From Hyphomicrobium sp. (GTDB lineage: Bacteria; Pseudomonadota; Alphaproteobacteria; Rhizobiales; Hyphomicrobiaceae): a stretch of DNA of 64,000 nt. Within the stretch, counting starts at the first letter, position 1. Each line of letters begins with the position of its first letter. Positions 56,284-64,000 of this stretch are shown in pieces. The translations under genes and the position numbers were made by a program. The DNA lies in NCBI GenBank assembly GCA_030148725.1, contig JASBSU010000004.1, positions 184,937 to 248,936 on the forward strand, in the 5' to 3' direction. The notes beneath the pieces were generated by a model, which was not told where the DNA came from, did not search any database, and saw only the letters and a list, made by a program, of their open reading frames with translations.

Positions 56284-56874
56284 ATGGACCAAGTTGCTCC
56301 TTCCCGATCCATGCCGATGAGCCTGCCGAATGTGCTGACGTACGTTCGTATTGCGGCAGTGCCGGCGCTCGTCGCGTGCCTGTTCTTCCTCAAAGGGGAC
56401 GCGGCGCGCTGGTCGGCGTTTGCCCTCTTCGTGTTCGCCAGCGTGACCGACTGGCTGGACGGCTACTTGGCCCGCATCTGGGAGCAGCAGTCGACGCTCG
56501 GGCGGATGCTGGATCCGATCGCCGACAAGCTGCTCGTCGGCGCGGTGCTGATGATGCTCGTGCATGACAATACGATCGGCGGGTGGTCGATCTGGGCGGC
56601 TGTCATCATCCTGTGCCGCGAGATTCTGGTGTCTGGCCTGCGGGAGTTCCTGGCGGAGCTGAACGTGAAAATTCACGTGACGCAGCTCGCCAAGTGGAAG
56701 ACCACGATGCAGATGATCGCGCTGGCGGTGCTGCTCGCCGGGCCCGCCGCAGAGAAAATCGTGCCCGGCATCATGACCGGCGGCATCGTCATTCTGTGGA
56801 TCGCGGCCCTCCTGACACTGTGGACCGGCTACGACTATCTGAAGGCTGGCATCGTGCATGCCATGGAGCGGTGA
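56284..56874 (+). CDS. pgsA: CDP-diacylglycerol-glycerol-3-phosphate 3-phosphatidyltransferase
   Basis: 196 residues from ATG 56284; the family core begins at SLPNVLTYVRI, so ATG 56311 or 56317 are also possible. The CDP-alcohol phosphotransferase motif DG-x2-AR-x8-G-x3-D-x3-D is seen in DWLDGYLAR ... GRMLDPIADKL. Four to five transmembrane helices. It makes phosphatidylglycerophosphate. It is followed 21 nt later by moaD. Confidence 0.95.
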   Translation: MDQVAPSRSMPMSLPNVLTYVRIAAVPALVACLFFLKGDAARWSAFALFVFASVTDWLDGYLARIWEQQSTLGRMLDPIADKLLVGAVLMMLVHDNTIGGWSIWAAVIILCREILVSGLREFLAELNVKIHVTQLAKWKTTMQMIALAVLLAGPAAEKIVPGIMTGGIVILWIAALLTLWTGYDYLKAGIVHAMER

Positions 56875-56895
56875 ACGCCGCTCAACGAGGATCAT

Positions 56896-57171
56896 ATGGC
56901 CACAGACGCGAAGCGCCGCGTGCGGCTCGTCTATTTCGCTTGGGTGCGTGAGAAGGTCGGCCTGCCGTCGGAAGACGTCGAGCTGCCGGAGGACGTTACC
57001 ACCGTCGAAACGCTGATCGGCTGGTTGAAGCAGCGCGGGCCCGGATACAGCGATGCGTTCGCTCGCCCTCAGGTCGTTCGGGCGGCGCTCGACAAGGTGC
57101 ACGTGAAGCCGGCGACGCCGCTCGGGGCCGTCCGCGAGATCGCCTTTTTCCCGCCCGTGACGGGGGGCTGA
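56896..57171 (+). CDS. moaD: Molybdopterin synthase sulfur carrier subunit
   Basis: 91 residues, ubiquitin-like fold ending in the essential GlyGly (FFPPVTGG). MoaD is thiocarboxylated and donates sulfur to form the molybdopterin dithiolene. It precedes moaE by 3 nt. Its product supports the Mo enzyme encoded by fds in this window. Confidence 0.97.
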   Translation: MATDAKRRVRLVYFAWVREKVGLPSEDVELPEDVTTVETLIGWLKQRGPGYSDAFARPQVVRAALDKVHVKPATPLGAVREIAFFPPVTGG

Positions 57172-57174
57172 CCG

Positions 57175-57627
57175 GTGCCGGTGCGCGTGCAGGTGGATGA
57201 TTTCGATGTCACCGCCGAGACCGAGCGGCTGGTCGGCGGGCGCAAGGACATCGGCGCCATCGTCACTTTCACCGGGCGGGTCCGGGGCGAGGACGATGGC
57301 CGGCAGGTCGCGGCGCTGACGCTGGAACACTACCCCGGCATGACCGAAACTGAGATGGCATCGATCGAGGCCGAGGCGATGGCCCGTTGGCCATTGCAGG
57401 CGGCTTTGATGGTGCATCGGGTCGGCGAGATGAAAGCCGGCGACAACATCGTGCTCGTCATCACGGCGTCGGCGCACCGTAGCGCCGCGTTCGAGGCCGC
57501 CGAGTTCTTAATGGACTACCTTAAGACGCGGGCGCCGTTCTGGAAAAAGGAAACGACGCCGGATGGCGGGAGCGCCTGGGTCGAGGCCCGGGCGGGCGAT
57601 GAGGATGCCGCCGATCGTTGGCGCTGA
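57175..57627 (+). CDS. moaE: Molybdopterin synthase catalytic subunit
   Basis: 150 residues starting at GTG 57175, 3 nt after the moaD stop. Features are GAIVTFTGRVRGEDDG, LEHYPGMTE, VHRVGEMKAGD and the catalytic-lysine region YLKTRAPFWKKE. Forms the heterotetramer with MoaD. Confidence 0.96.
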   Translation: MPVRVQVDDFDVTAETERLVGGRKDIGAIVTFTGRVRGEDDGRQVAALTLEHYPGMTETEMASIEAEAMARWPLQAALMVHRVGEMKAGDNIVLVITASAHRSAAFEAAEFLMDYLKTRAPFWKKETTPDGGSAWVEARAGDEDAADRWR

Positions 57628-57794
57628 TCTCCCTGGCGGGTTTGCATAATCAACTTCGTTAGCGAAGTCTTAAGGCTTGTTGGGCGATAACCCTAACAAT
57701 GCCTGAACGTGGACTGCAAAAGGCCATCATCTCAGGCAACCTTGACTGTCCTTGCCACTTGATTTGTACCGCGTGTTGACGGGGGTCAGACGTC

Positions 57795-59114
57795 ATGGTT
57801 CACGGCAATCCGTGGCACATCAGCCGCGGGGTCATCTTTGCGTTTACCTTGCTCTGCGCGACACAACCGCTGCAGGCGCAAAGTCTGCTCGATGCTGCGG
57901 AAAGCCTGTTCGGGGGATCGAGCGAGCCTTCCGCACAGTCGACGGTGGCATCCTCCGCAACGAGCACGCAACGCACGCGCTTCGTGATCGGCCTGCCGAA
58001 GCAGGCGCAGTTCGAAGTCTTCTCGCTGTCCAATCCCAATCGCGTCGTCGTCCAAGTCGACGAGACAAAACTGCGCCTCCCCGAGCAGCCGAAGACGGCT
58101 CCCATCGGGCTCATCAAGTCGTTCCAGGCGGGCCTTGCGGGTAGCGATCGCTCGCGCGTCATCATCTACGTCACCGAGCCGGTGATCGTGCAGGGTGCGC
58201 GCATCGAAAAGGCGAAGGACGGACGCAGCCAGCATCTGGTGGTCGAGATTTCGCCGTTCGTCGCCATGACGGCCAGCATCGCGCCGGCGAAGAAGCAGAA
58301 GGCCTCCATCGCGCCGCCGACCTATTCGCTGGGCGCTGGGACCTTGCAGCCGCCTTCGCCGCGTCCTGCAACGCCGCCGGAAGTGCTGGCGCAGCGCGCG
58401 TTCAGGCCCGTTATCGTCATCGATCCTGGGCACGGCGGACACGATTCCGGCGCCATGAAAAATGGCGCCGTTGAAAAAGAGATCACGCTGGCGTTCAGCA
58501 AGCTTCTGCAGAAGAAGCTCAACGAGACGGGCCGCTATCGGGTGCTGCTGACGCGCGAAGAGGACGTGTTCATTCCGCTCGGCGACCGCGTCGAGTTCGG
58601 CGAAAAGAATAAAGCGAACTTGTTCATTGCGGTGCATTGCGACTACGCGGACACCGGCAGTGCGGCAAGCGGGGCGACGATCTATTCGCTGCGCGATTCA
58701 ACGGCCGATGCGCTGCGGCGGTCGACGCGCGGGAACGTGCTGTCGAAGTCTGAAGTGGAGAAGGCCAAAGCTGCCGGCGGCGGCGACGACGCAAGCTTCG
58801 TGAAGGACATCCTCAACGATCTCGCGGCGCGCGAGGTCGATGCAACGCATGACCGCACGGGTGTGTTCGCGAAGACCGTTATCGAGACGATGGGCGCCAG
58901 CACCGCGATGCGTACCAAGCCAGATCAGCAGGCTGGCTTCCGGGTGCTGAAGACGGCGCAGTTTCCGTCAGTGCTGATTGAGCTCGCGTACGTCACCAAC
59001 AAGCAGGACGCGGCCAACTTGCAGTCGGATGCCTGGCGCAACAAGGTCGCGAATTCGATCCTCGATGCCATCGAGAACTACTTCACCAACCAAGTTGCGC
59101 AGTTGCCTTTGTAA
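57795..59114 (+). CDS. amiC: N-acetylmuramoyl-L-alanine amidase (AMIN plus Amidase_3)
   Basis: 439 residues. Signal peptide ends QPLQAQ. AMIN domain about 55-150 (RFVIGLPKQAQFEVFSLSNP). Amidase_3 domain from about 207: zinc ligands in IDPGHGGHDSGA, the Glu in GAVEKEITL, His in IAVHCDYAD, and the catalytic Glu in VLIELAYVTNKQD. It cleaves septal peptidoglycan cross-bridges in cell division. In many Hyphomicrobiales the amidase gene directly precedes mrcA and prfB; here they are about 56 kb apart. Confidence 0.95.
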   Translation: MVHGNPWHISRGVIFAFTLLCATQPLQAQSLLDAAESLFGGSSEPSAQSTVASSATSTQRTRFVIGLPKQAQFEVFSLSNPNRVVVQVDETKLRLPEQPKTAPIGLIKSFQAGLAGSDRSRVIIYVTEPVIVQGARIEKAKDGRSQHLVVEISPFVAMTASIAPAKKQKASIAPPTYSLGAGTLQPPSPRPATPPEVLAQRAFRPVIVIDPGHGGHDSGAMKNGAVEKEITLAFSKLLQKKLNETGRYRVLLTREEDVFIPLGDRVEFGEKNKANLFIAVHCDYADTGSAASGATIYSLRDSTADALRRSTRGNVLSKSEVEKAKAAGGGDDASFVKDILNDLAAREVDATHDRTGVFAKTVIETMGASTAMRTKPDQQAGFRVLKTAQFPSVLIELAYVTNKQDAANLQSDAWRNKVANSILDAIENYFTNQVAQLPL

Positions 59115-59151
59115 CGAACGTCTGAAGTCGATCTGGGAAGCTAAAAAACAA

Positions 59152-59181
59152 AGGGCCGGTCCATTGGACCGGCCCTATTTT
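59152..59181 (+). terminator. Intrinsic terminator after amiC
   Basis: AGGGCCGGTCC (59152-59162), loop ATT, GGACCGGCCCT (59166-59176), then ATTTT. An A-run precedes the stem. Confidence 0.92.
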
Positions 59182-59891
59182 CGTGGCCGGGTTGGGTTCG
59201 CACCCCCTCCCCAGCTAAGCCCCCGTCACGTCCTACTTGGAGGACGCATCTGTTTGTGGCGCCACAGAAGTATCCGATACCATTCGAGTTCAAGCCGAAG
59301 CGAGCGAGCGACGCGCGAAGAAGATACGGCGTGTGGGACCTTCGTAGGATGAAGGCGCTTCAGCATTTTCCACTCCATCTTCCAGTCTGTGCCGCAGCCT
59401 TGCCCCGAAATCCGAGAGAGAACGGCCGACAGGCGCCACGCGCCAGTGCACCGGCCAGGAAGGGCTACGGCGCTGGACAGCGGCAGTCGGGGATTGCAGG
59501 AGATTGCGGCGGTCGCGGATAGGGTTCGGCAGAGGCCGACAATCGGAACCGGAAGATGCTCCCTGGGGCGGCCCTATCCATGCCCGCCACGCATCCGTCC
59601 GGCCAATAGTGCCAGTCGTTCGACATTCCTGGCTCAGAGATAACAAGGGCTTCAGCCCTCCTTCTCTGACGCGCACTCGACCAGCTCCTGATGAGGAGTG
59701 GTGAGAGGGTCGGCCCCCTCAATTCCAAGAGTAAGCGATTCGCCTCATTATCCGATGGGTGCGCCGCAGCAAATTAATGTTGCATCGGCGGTGAGGTTGC
59801 GGCGAACCATGAAAAATGGGCTTTGAGGCCAGGGATCGCCGCTTTCTGCGCCATACTGCTTTTTTGAACGAATCGTTTGCGAGGGACCACG
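59182..59891. other. 710-nt region without recognised gene
   Basis: The longest unexplained gap. Small frames exist on both strands (for example 59256-59522 plus, 59290-59676 minus) but none has a convincing start, family or composition. No tRNA, repeat unit or insertion-sequence end was recognised. It may hold a small RNA, a decayed gene, or long regulatory sequence for the downstream gene. Confidence 0.5.
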
Positions 59892-61181
59892 ATGCGCTTT
59901 GCTCCGTTCACCTTGATCGCTTTGCTTCTTACCTCGCCAGCGTGGGCGTGCGGGGAGCCGGCTACGATCAGCGGGGACTTTCAGACCGGAGCGAGCGGCT
60001 GGGGCGAGCCAGATGGGCAGTTCCAGGTGCGTGGAAGCGAGGCGGTGATCGCGCCTGCAGCCGGAACACAGACCGCGCGGTGGTATGCTGGCAAGACGTT
60101 CGGCAGCCTCGATGCGTGCGTCACCATACAGATGCCGGCCGGTGGAGAGGACGCAGCACGCGGTTATGCGGGCTTGGTGTTCTGGGGTGTCGACAAGGAC
60201 AACTTCTATCAAGCCGTGATCTCGCGCAACGGCATGGTTTCGGTGGCGCGCAAAGTGAGGGGCAAGATTCTCGCGGCATCGCCGATCGCGTGGATGCCGA
60301 CGAATGCGCTGAACGTCAGCCCGGATGCACGCAACGCGCTCCGGGTGACACTCGATGGACAGACCGTCGTCGTGCTCATCAACGACAAGGAAGTGGCGCG
60401 CTTCCGCGGTCAGGCGCCCGATGGGTCAAGCCACGTCGGGCTTGTCGCGTCGTCGTCACCTGCGGCAGTCGATGCCTGGCGCATGACGGATTTCAAGGTC
60501 TCGGAATCAGGCGCACAGGTTGCTTCCTCGGCCGCCAGCGGTGCGGTTGCGGCGGCTGATGCGGCAGGTGAAACGACGGGTGCGATCAACGCAGCACCGA
60601 GGCCCGAGTGCGGCGCAGGCAAGGTGCTTCTCGAAGACAAGTTCGCCGCGCACGATCCAATGTGGGGGGCGAAGAATTCTCAGGTCAGCATGGGGGAGGG
60701 CGCGGCCATATTCGAGCCAGCTCCGGGAACGCCGACGCTGCGCTGGAACCGCGCCTTCGTCTTCGGTGATATCGATGCGTGCGTCGACGTCGAACTCGCG
60801 AAGAACACGACGAACCCCACGGCGAGCTATGCCGGCCTCGTGTTCTGGGTCGAGGACAGCCGCAACTACCATCAGGCGGTGATCGCGCCGAACGGATACT
60901 TTACGGTTGCGCGCATCTCGGACGGCAAGGTCGTCGCCAAACGCCCCGTCGCCTGGACGAAGGTCGCTGCCGTGAAGACAGGTGCCAAGCAGCGCAATAC
61001 GTTGCGCCTGATCCTCAAGGGGCCGGAGGGCCGCGTGCTCATCAATGGGCAGCAGGTTGCGAGTTTCCGCGGCGAGCCTCCACACGTGCCGACTTATGTG
61101 GGGCTGCTGGCGTCGTCGGCGGATTCCAAGAACGGGGACAGCTGGTCGATCAGCGATCTAAAGGTAACGGCGCCGCAATAG
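59892..61181 (+). CDS. Secreted protein with two tandem LamG/DUF1080-like domains
   Basis: 429 residues from ATG 59892 (GAGGGA upstream). Signal peptide ends PAWA, immediately before CGEP. Residues about 19-202 and 239-427 are similar: each starts CGxP or CGAG, contains a (Y)AGLVFW core, a N(F/Y)(Y/H)QAVI turn, a VARxxxGK strand, an RNxLR strand, and ends F(R)G..P...YVGL(V/L)ASS. These are jelly-roll features seen in LamG or DUF1080-type carbohydrate-binding modules. The linker is Ala-rich. A carbohydrate- or envelope-binding role is inferred. It is convergent with rpoH. Confidence 0.8.
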   Translation: MRFAPFTLIALLLTSPAWACGEPATISGDFQTGASGWGEPDGQFQVRGSEAVIAPAAGTQTARWYAGKTFGSLDACVTIQMPAGGEDAARGYAGLVFWGVDKDNFYQAVISRNGMVSVARKVRGKILAASPIAWMPTNALNVSPDARNALRVTLDGQTVVVLINDKEVARFRGQAPDGSSHVGLVASSSPAAVDAWRMTDFKVSESGAQVASSAASGAVAAADAAGETTGAINAAPRPECGAGKVLLEDKFAAHDPMWGAKNSQVSMGEGAAIFEPAPGTPTLRWNRAFVFGDIDACVDVELAKNTTNPTASYAGLVFWVEDSRNYHQAVIAPNGYFTVARISDGKVVAKRPVAWTKVAAVKTGAKQRNTLRLILKGPEGRVLINGQQVASFRGEPPHVPTYVGLLASSADSKNGDSWSISDLKVTAPQ

Positions 61182-61219
61182 CGACGCCGTTCCAAAAAGT
61201 CACCGCTCGGCGATTTCGA

Positions 61220-62116
61220 TCAGTGAGCGTGCTCGGGCTCGTCGGCCGTGGCAGCCAGCTGCACCGCCTTCTGAACCTTCTCGAACGCGCGCACCTCGAT
61301 CTGGCGGATGCGCTCACGCGATACGCCGAACTCGGTCGACAGATCCTCGAGCGTTGCGGGCTGCTCACTCAGGCGACGCGCTTCGAAGATGCGACGCTCG
61401 CGATCGTTGAGCGTTGCCAGCGCGCTCGTCAGATAGCTCTTGCGCTGATCGAGCTCCTGCTCCTCGCCAAGCGTCTCCTCCTGCGTCGGCGCATCGTCCG
61501 CGAGCCAATCCTGCCATTCGCCGGCTTCCGTATCGTTGCGCACCGGAGCGTTCAGCGAGGCGTCACCGCCAAGCCGCCGGTTCATCGATACGACGTCGGC
61601 TTCGCTGACGCCGAACTTGGTCGCGATGGTCTTCACCTGGTCGGGACGCAGGTCGCCGTCGTCCAGCGCCTGCAGCTGGCTCTTTGCGCGCCGCAGATTG
61701 AAGAACAGCTTCTTCTGCGCCGCGGTGGTGCCCATCTTCACGAGGCTCCACGAACGCAGGATGTATTCCTGGATCGAAGCGCGGATCCACCACATGGCAT
61801 AGGTCGCGAGACGGAATCCCTTATCAGGGTCGAACCGCTTCACAGCCTGCATCAGGCCGACGTTGCCCTCGGAGATGACTTCGCCGATCGGCAGGCCGTA
61901 GCCGCGATAGCCCATGGCGATGCGCGCGACGAGACGCAGATGCGAAGTGACGAGCTTCTCCGCTGCGTCCTGGTCGCTGTGCTCCTGCCAACGCTTCGCC
62001 AGCATGAACTCTTCGCCGGGCTCGAGCATCGGGAATTTGCGGATCTCTTCGAGATACCGCGACAGTCCCAGCGAGCCTTGCGCAATTGCCGGAAGCTTTG
62101 AAGTCGTCGTCGCCAT
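61220..62116 (-). CDS. rpoH: RNA polymerase heat-shock sigma factor RpoH
   Basis: 298 residues. Region 2 (AKRWQEHSDQDAAEKLVTSHLR, GLMQAVKRFDPDKGFRLATY, AMWWIRASIQEYIL), the RpoH box near KKLFFNLRRAKSQL, and region 4 (ATLEDLSTEFGVSRERIRQIE) are all present. Controls heat-shock genes. Upstream (62117-62413) is a 297-nt leader; CGCGGC-TTT-GCCGCG forms a small stem near 62167-62181 that might be part of an mRNA thermosensor, which is speculation. Confidence 0.97.
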   Translation of the reverse strand: MATTTSKLPAIAQGSLGLSRYLEEIRKFPMLEPGEEFMLAKRWQEHSDQDAAEKLVTSHLRLVARIAMGYRGYGLPIGEVISEGNVGLMQAVKRFDPDKGFRLATYAMWWIRASIQEYILRSWSLVKMGTTAAQKKLFFNLRRAKSQLQALDDGDLRPDQVKTIATKFGVSEADVVSMNRRLGGDASLNAPVRNDTEAGEWQDWLADDAPTQEETLGEEQELDQRKSYLTSALATLNDRERRIFEARRLSEQPATLEDLSTEFGVSRERIRQIEVRAFEKVQKAVQLAATADEPEHAH

Positions 62117-62413
62117 TCCATTACCAGCCGCCCAGTGCCTGCGGGCGGTCCCTCGCCATATCCTACGCGGCTTTGCCGCGCCGGGCTTTCATTACTTCGA
62201 GCCCCTTGAAACACGAACGTTCAGCACCCCAGATTCCGTCGTTGGGCTGTTGGCCGCTCACCTGACTATACGTAGGTGGGGGCTATATTGTTGCATTTCA
62301 CCTATGTCGCACCCGCAACGCAGCGTTGTGTTTCCATTCCATCACAAGGTTGTGACCTGCATGTAGGCAGGAGGCGCCTAACGGCAGCTTTGCCGGTTCG
62401 CGGGTATTTGGCG

Positions 62414-63430
62414 CTAATCGCTCTTGAGCGCGTCCAGCAGCGCTTGCATGTCGGACGGCAAATCGCGGGCGAAGCGCAGCGGCTTTCCTGACCTCGGGTG
62501 CTCGAAACCCAGCTCCGCTGCGTGCAGCGCTTGGCGGTCGAGTGCTGCAAGCGCGGCTTGCGCGGCCTCGCCGAGCTTTCCCGACTTCGCCTTGAAGCCG
62601 CTGGCATACGTCGCGTCGCCGAGGACCGGAAGGCCGGCATGCGCGAGGTGGACGCGGATCTGATGCGTGCGCCCCGTTTCAAGCTCGAGCCGCATCAGAG
62701 AAACGGGGCCTGCCTGCGTATTGATCGTCTCGATCAACTCGTAGTGAGTGACCGCGTGGCGGCCGCCTTCGCCCTTGGTGACCGTGATCTTGGTGCGGTT
62801 CGATTTGCTGCGTGCCAACCGTGCCGAGATGGTGCCGCGCGGGCGGATTGGTTTGCCCCAGACGAGCGCGAGGTACGCGCGATGCATCCGTCCGTCCTCG
62901 CCGTGCGCTGCGAACTGCTCGCTGAGCGACTGGTGTGCCGGATCGTTCTTCGCAACGACGAGCAGACCTGACGTGCCTTTATCGAGCCGGTGCACGATGC
63001 CGGGCCGCTTCACGCCGCCGATGCCGGAGAGGCTGTCCCCGCAGTGTGCGATGAGCGCGTTGACGAGTGTCCCTGTCGCGTGGCCAGCGCCCGGGTGCAC
63101 GACAAGGTGCGCTGGCTTGTCGATGACGATCACGTCGCGATCTTCATGCACGACGTCGAGCGCCATGGTCTCCGGGGCGGGCTCTGCCGGCTCGGCCTCT
63201 GGCACATCAATGATAAACGTTTCGCCCGGTTTGACCCTGTGGGAGCCGTCTCCTATGGTCGCGCCGCCAGGTCCGGAAACGTTGCCGGCGCGGATCAGGG
63301 CCTGAATTCGGGCACGGCTCAGCGGCGCGATGCGCTGGGCCAGCAGCTTGTCCAGACGCAGCCCCGCCTCGGCGTCGTCGACCCGCAGCTCGATGATGCC
63401 TGCTGGCTGTTCGGCAAGAGTGTCGCTCAT
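62414..63430 (-). CDS. rluD: RluD-type 23S rRNA pseudouridine synthase
   Basis: 338 residues from ATG 63430. An N-terminal S4 RNA-binding domain (GLRLDKLLAQRIAPLSRARI) and a catalytic domain with the catalytic Asp in GIVHRLDKGTSGLLVVAK. The RLELETGRTHQIRVHLAHAG motif is also present. RluD makes pseudouridines in helix 69. It is divergent from the next small gene. Confidence 0.93.
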   Translation of the reverse strand: MSDTLAEQPAGIIELRVDDAEAGLRLDKLLAQRIAPLSRARIQALIRAGNVSGPGGATIGDGSHRVKPGETFIIDVPEAEPAEPAPETMALDVVHEDRDVIVIDKPAHLVVHPGAGHATGTLVNALIAHCGDSLSGIGGVKRPGIVHRLDKGTSGLLVVAKNDPAHQSLSEQFAAHGEDGRMHRAYLALVWGKPIRPRGTISARLARSKSNRTKITVTKGEGGRHAVTHYELIETINTQAGPVSLMRLELETGRTHQIRVHLAHAGLPVLGDATYASGFKAKSGKLGEAAQAALAALDRQALHAAELGFEHPRSGKPLRFARDLPSDMQALLDALKSD

Positions 63431-63475
63431 CACAGCGCGTGGCTCCAGTTGGCCTCCGCGAAGAGGAGGAAGTGA

Positions 63476-63823
63476 ATGCAGGACTCGGAAGCAGCGGGAG
63501 TTCCGTCGGCGGCGGAGCTGCGCCTGCAGCGCAACCTCAAGATCATCGTTGCGGTGCTCGCGCTGCTGCTTGCTGCCGGGCTCGCGACGATCATAGCGCG
63601 TATTCTCTATGTCGCGTCGGGACCGTCGATGCAACAGGCCGCGCCCGTTGCTGCCTTGCGGCCGGAGCTGAGTATGCAACTACCAGCCGGCGCCGAGGTG
63701 CGATCGATATCGCTGTCGGGGGATCGGCTGGCGGTTCACTACACGGCCGGCGATGAGGAGGGGATCTCGGTGATCGACCTGCGGACAGGCGCGCTGGCGG
63801 CTTCGGTCGGGCTGAAGCGCTGA
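63476..63823 (+). CDS. Small single-helix membrane protein (resembles DUF6476)
   Basis: 115 residues. One transmembrane helix (IIVAVLALLLAAGLATIIA) and a periplasmic C-terminal beta-rich part (LPAGAEVRSISLSGDRLAVHYTAG). Divergent from rluD, as DUF6476-type proteins often are in alphaproteobacteria (from memory). Function unknown. Confidence 0.75.
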   Translation: MQDSEAAGVPSAAELRLQRNLKIIVAVLALLLAAGLATIIARILYVASGPSMQQAAPVAALRPELSMQLPAGAEVRSISLSGDRLAVHYTAGDEEGISVIDLRTGALAASVGLKR

Positions 63824-63879
63824 ATGCTCGCCAAATCGCGCCGTCTCGCCGCAATCGACCGGCGGGACGAAGAAACGAC

Positions 63880-63909
63880 TTGATCCGGAGGGGGCACTAC
63901 CCATATACG
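63880..63909 (+). promoter_or_regulatory. Candidate promoter of tRNA-Glu
   Basis: -35 TTGATC (63880-63885), 18-nt spacer, -10 TATACG (63904-63909), about 15 nt before the mature tRNA start. Both hexamers differ from consensus by one or two bases, as usual for stable-RNA promoters in this group. Confidence 0.55.
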
Positions 63910-63924
63910 GACGCTTCCAGCGCT

Positions 63925-64000
63925 GTCCCGTTCGTCTAGTGGCCTAGGACACCAGCCTCTCACGTTGGGAACAGGGGTTCGAGTCCCCTACGGGGCGCCA
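63925..64000 (+). tRNA. tRNA-Glu (anticodon CTC)
   Basis: 76 nt with encoded CCA. Acceptor stem GTCCCGT pairs with ACGGGGC (one G-U). Anticodon loop CTCTCAC gives anticodon CTC. T-arm GGGGTTCGAGTCCCC. The sequence closely follows E. coli tRNA-Glu in the D-arm (TCGTCTAG) and T-arm. The gene ends exactly at the window end. Confidence 0.95.

Noticed and set aside
59290..59676. 128-codon minus-strand frame in the large gap
   Set aside because: The Arg/Ser-rich product has no recognisable domain and the frame has no convincing start signal.

Overview
The window (about 63-64% G+C by eye) reads as ordinary chromosome of an alphaproteobacterium of the order Hyphomicrobiales (Rhizobiales). Evidence is the histidine phosphotransferase ChpT, an EipA/DUF1134 protein, the panB-TPR-bamB-der block, a CIRCE-controlled groES-groEL with a short GHGGMDM-type tail, and a soluble NAD-dependent formate dehydrogenase (fds) operon. 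A methylotroph-like member such as a Hyphomicrobiaceae relative fits the fds operon, but that is inference. There are no rRNA genes, insertion sequences, phage genes or CRISPR arrays.

Layout. 0-6 kb: the 3' part of a class A penicillin-binding protein, prfB with its programmed +1 frameshift, a small Cys-cluster protein, and a tight run of three methyltransferases (RlmI-like, SpoU/TrmH-like, and a protein resembling eukaryotic arginine methyltransferases). 6-10 kb: dispersed repeats, NnrU- and MOSC-family genes, and a large L,D-transpeptidase. 10-15 kb: panB, a YfgM-like TPR protein, bamB, der. 15-27 kb: small secreted proteins (three share a cysteine pattern), holC, rlmJ, a cold-shock gene, fetAB-like iron export, chpT, cysQ, eipA, a coiled-coil membrane protein and a bactofilin. 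27-34.6 kb: a three-gene cluster of a membrane metallophosphoesterase, a GMC flavoprotein, and a 1144-residue GMC flavoprotein fused to an alpha/beta hydrolase with a cysteine nucleophile. 34.7-42.5 kb: a YbaK protein, then fdsR and fdsG-B-A-fdhD-fdsD on the minus strand, with fdsA broken by an in-frame TAA. 43-51 kb: a secreted protein, groEL/groES, a FUSC transporter, a degenerate SDR, a degenerate EAL protein and a HAD hydrolase. 51-64 kb: uvrC, a small membrane protein, a Tat-type dienelactone hydrolase, an extensin-like LAS peptidase, pgsA-moaD-moaE, an amidase, a secreted protein made of two tandem similar domains, rpoH, rluD, and tRNA-Glu(CTC) at the very end.

How the parts relate. The moaD/moaE pair and FdhD serve molybdopterin enzymes, of which Fds is the only one visible here. 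groESL carries a sigma-70-type promoter and a CIRCE operator, and rpoH is 15 kb away. Peptidoglycan genes (PBP1A, L,D-transpeptidase, amidase, extensin-like peptidase) are scattered through the window. The observations most worth following are the metallophosphoesterase/GMC/GMC-hydrolase cluster, the PRMT-like gene beside two RNA methyltransferases, the interrupted fdsA, and a non-coding repeat family found just after three plus-strand stop codons with a shared boundary motif.
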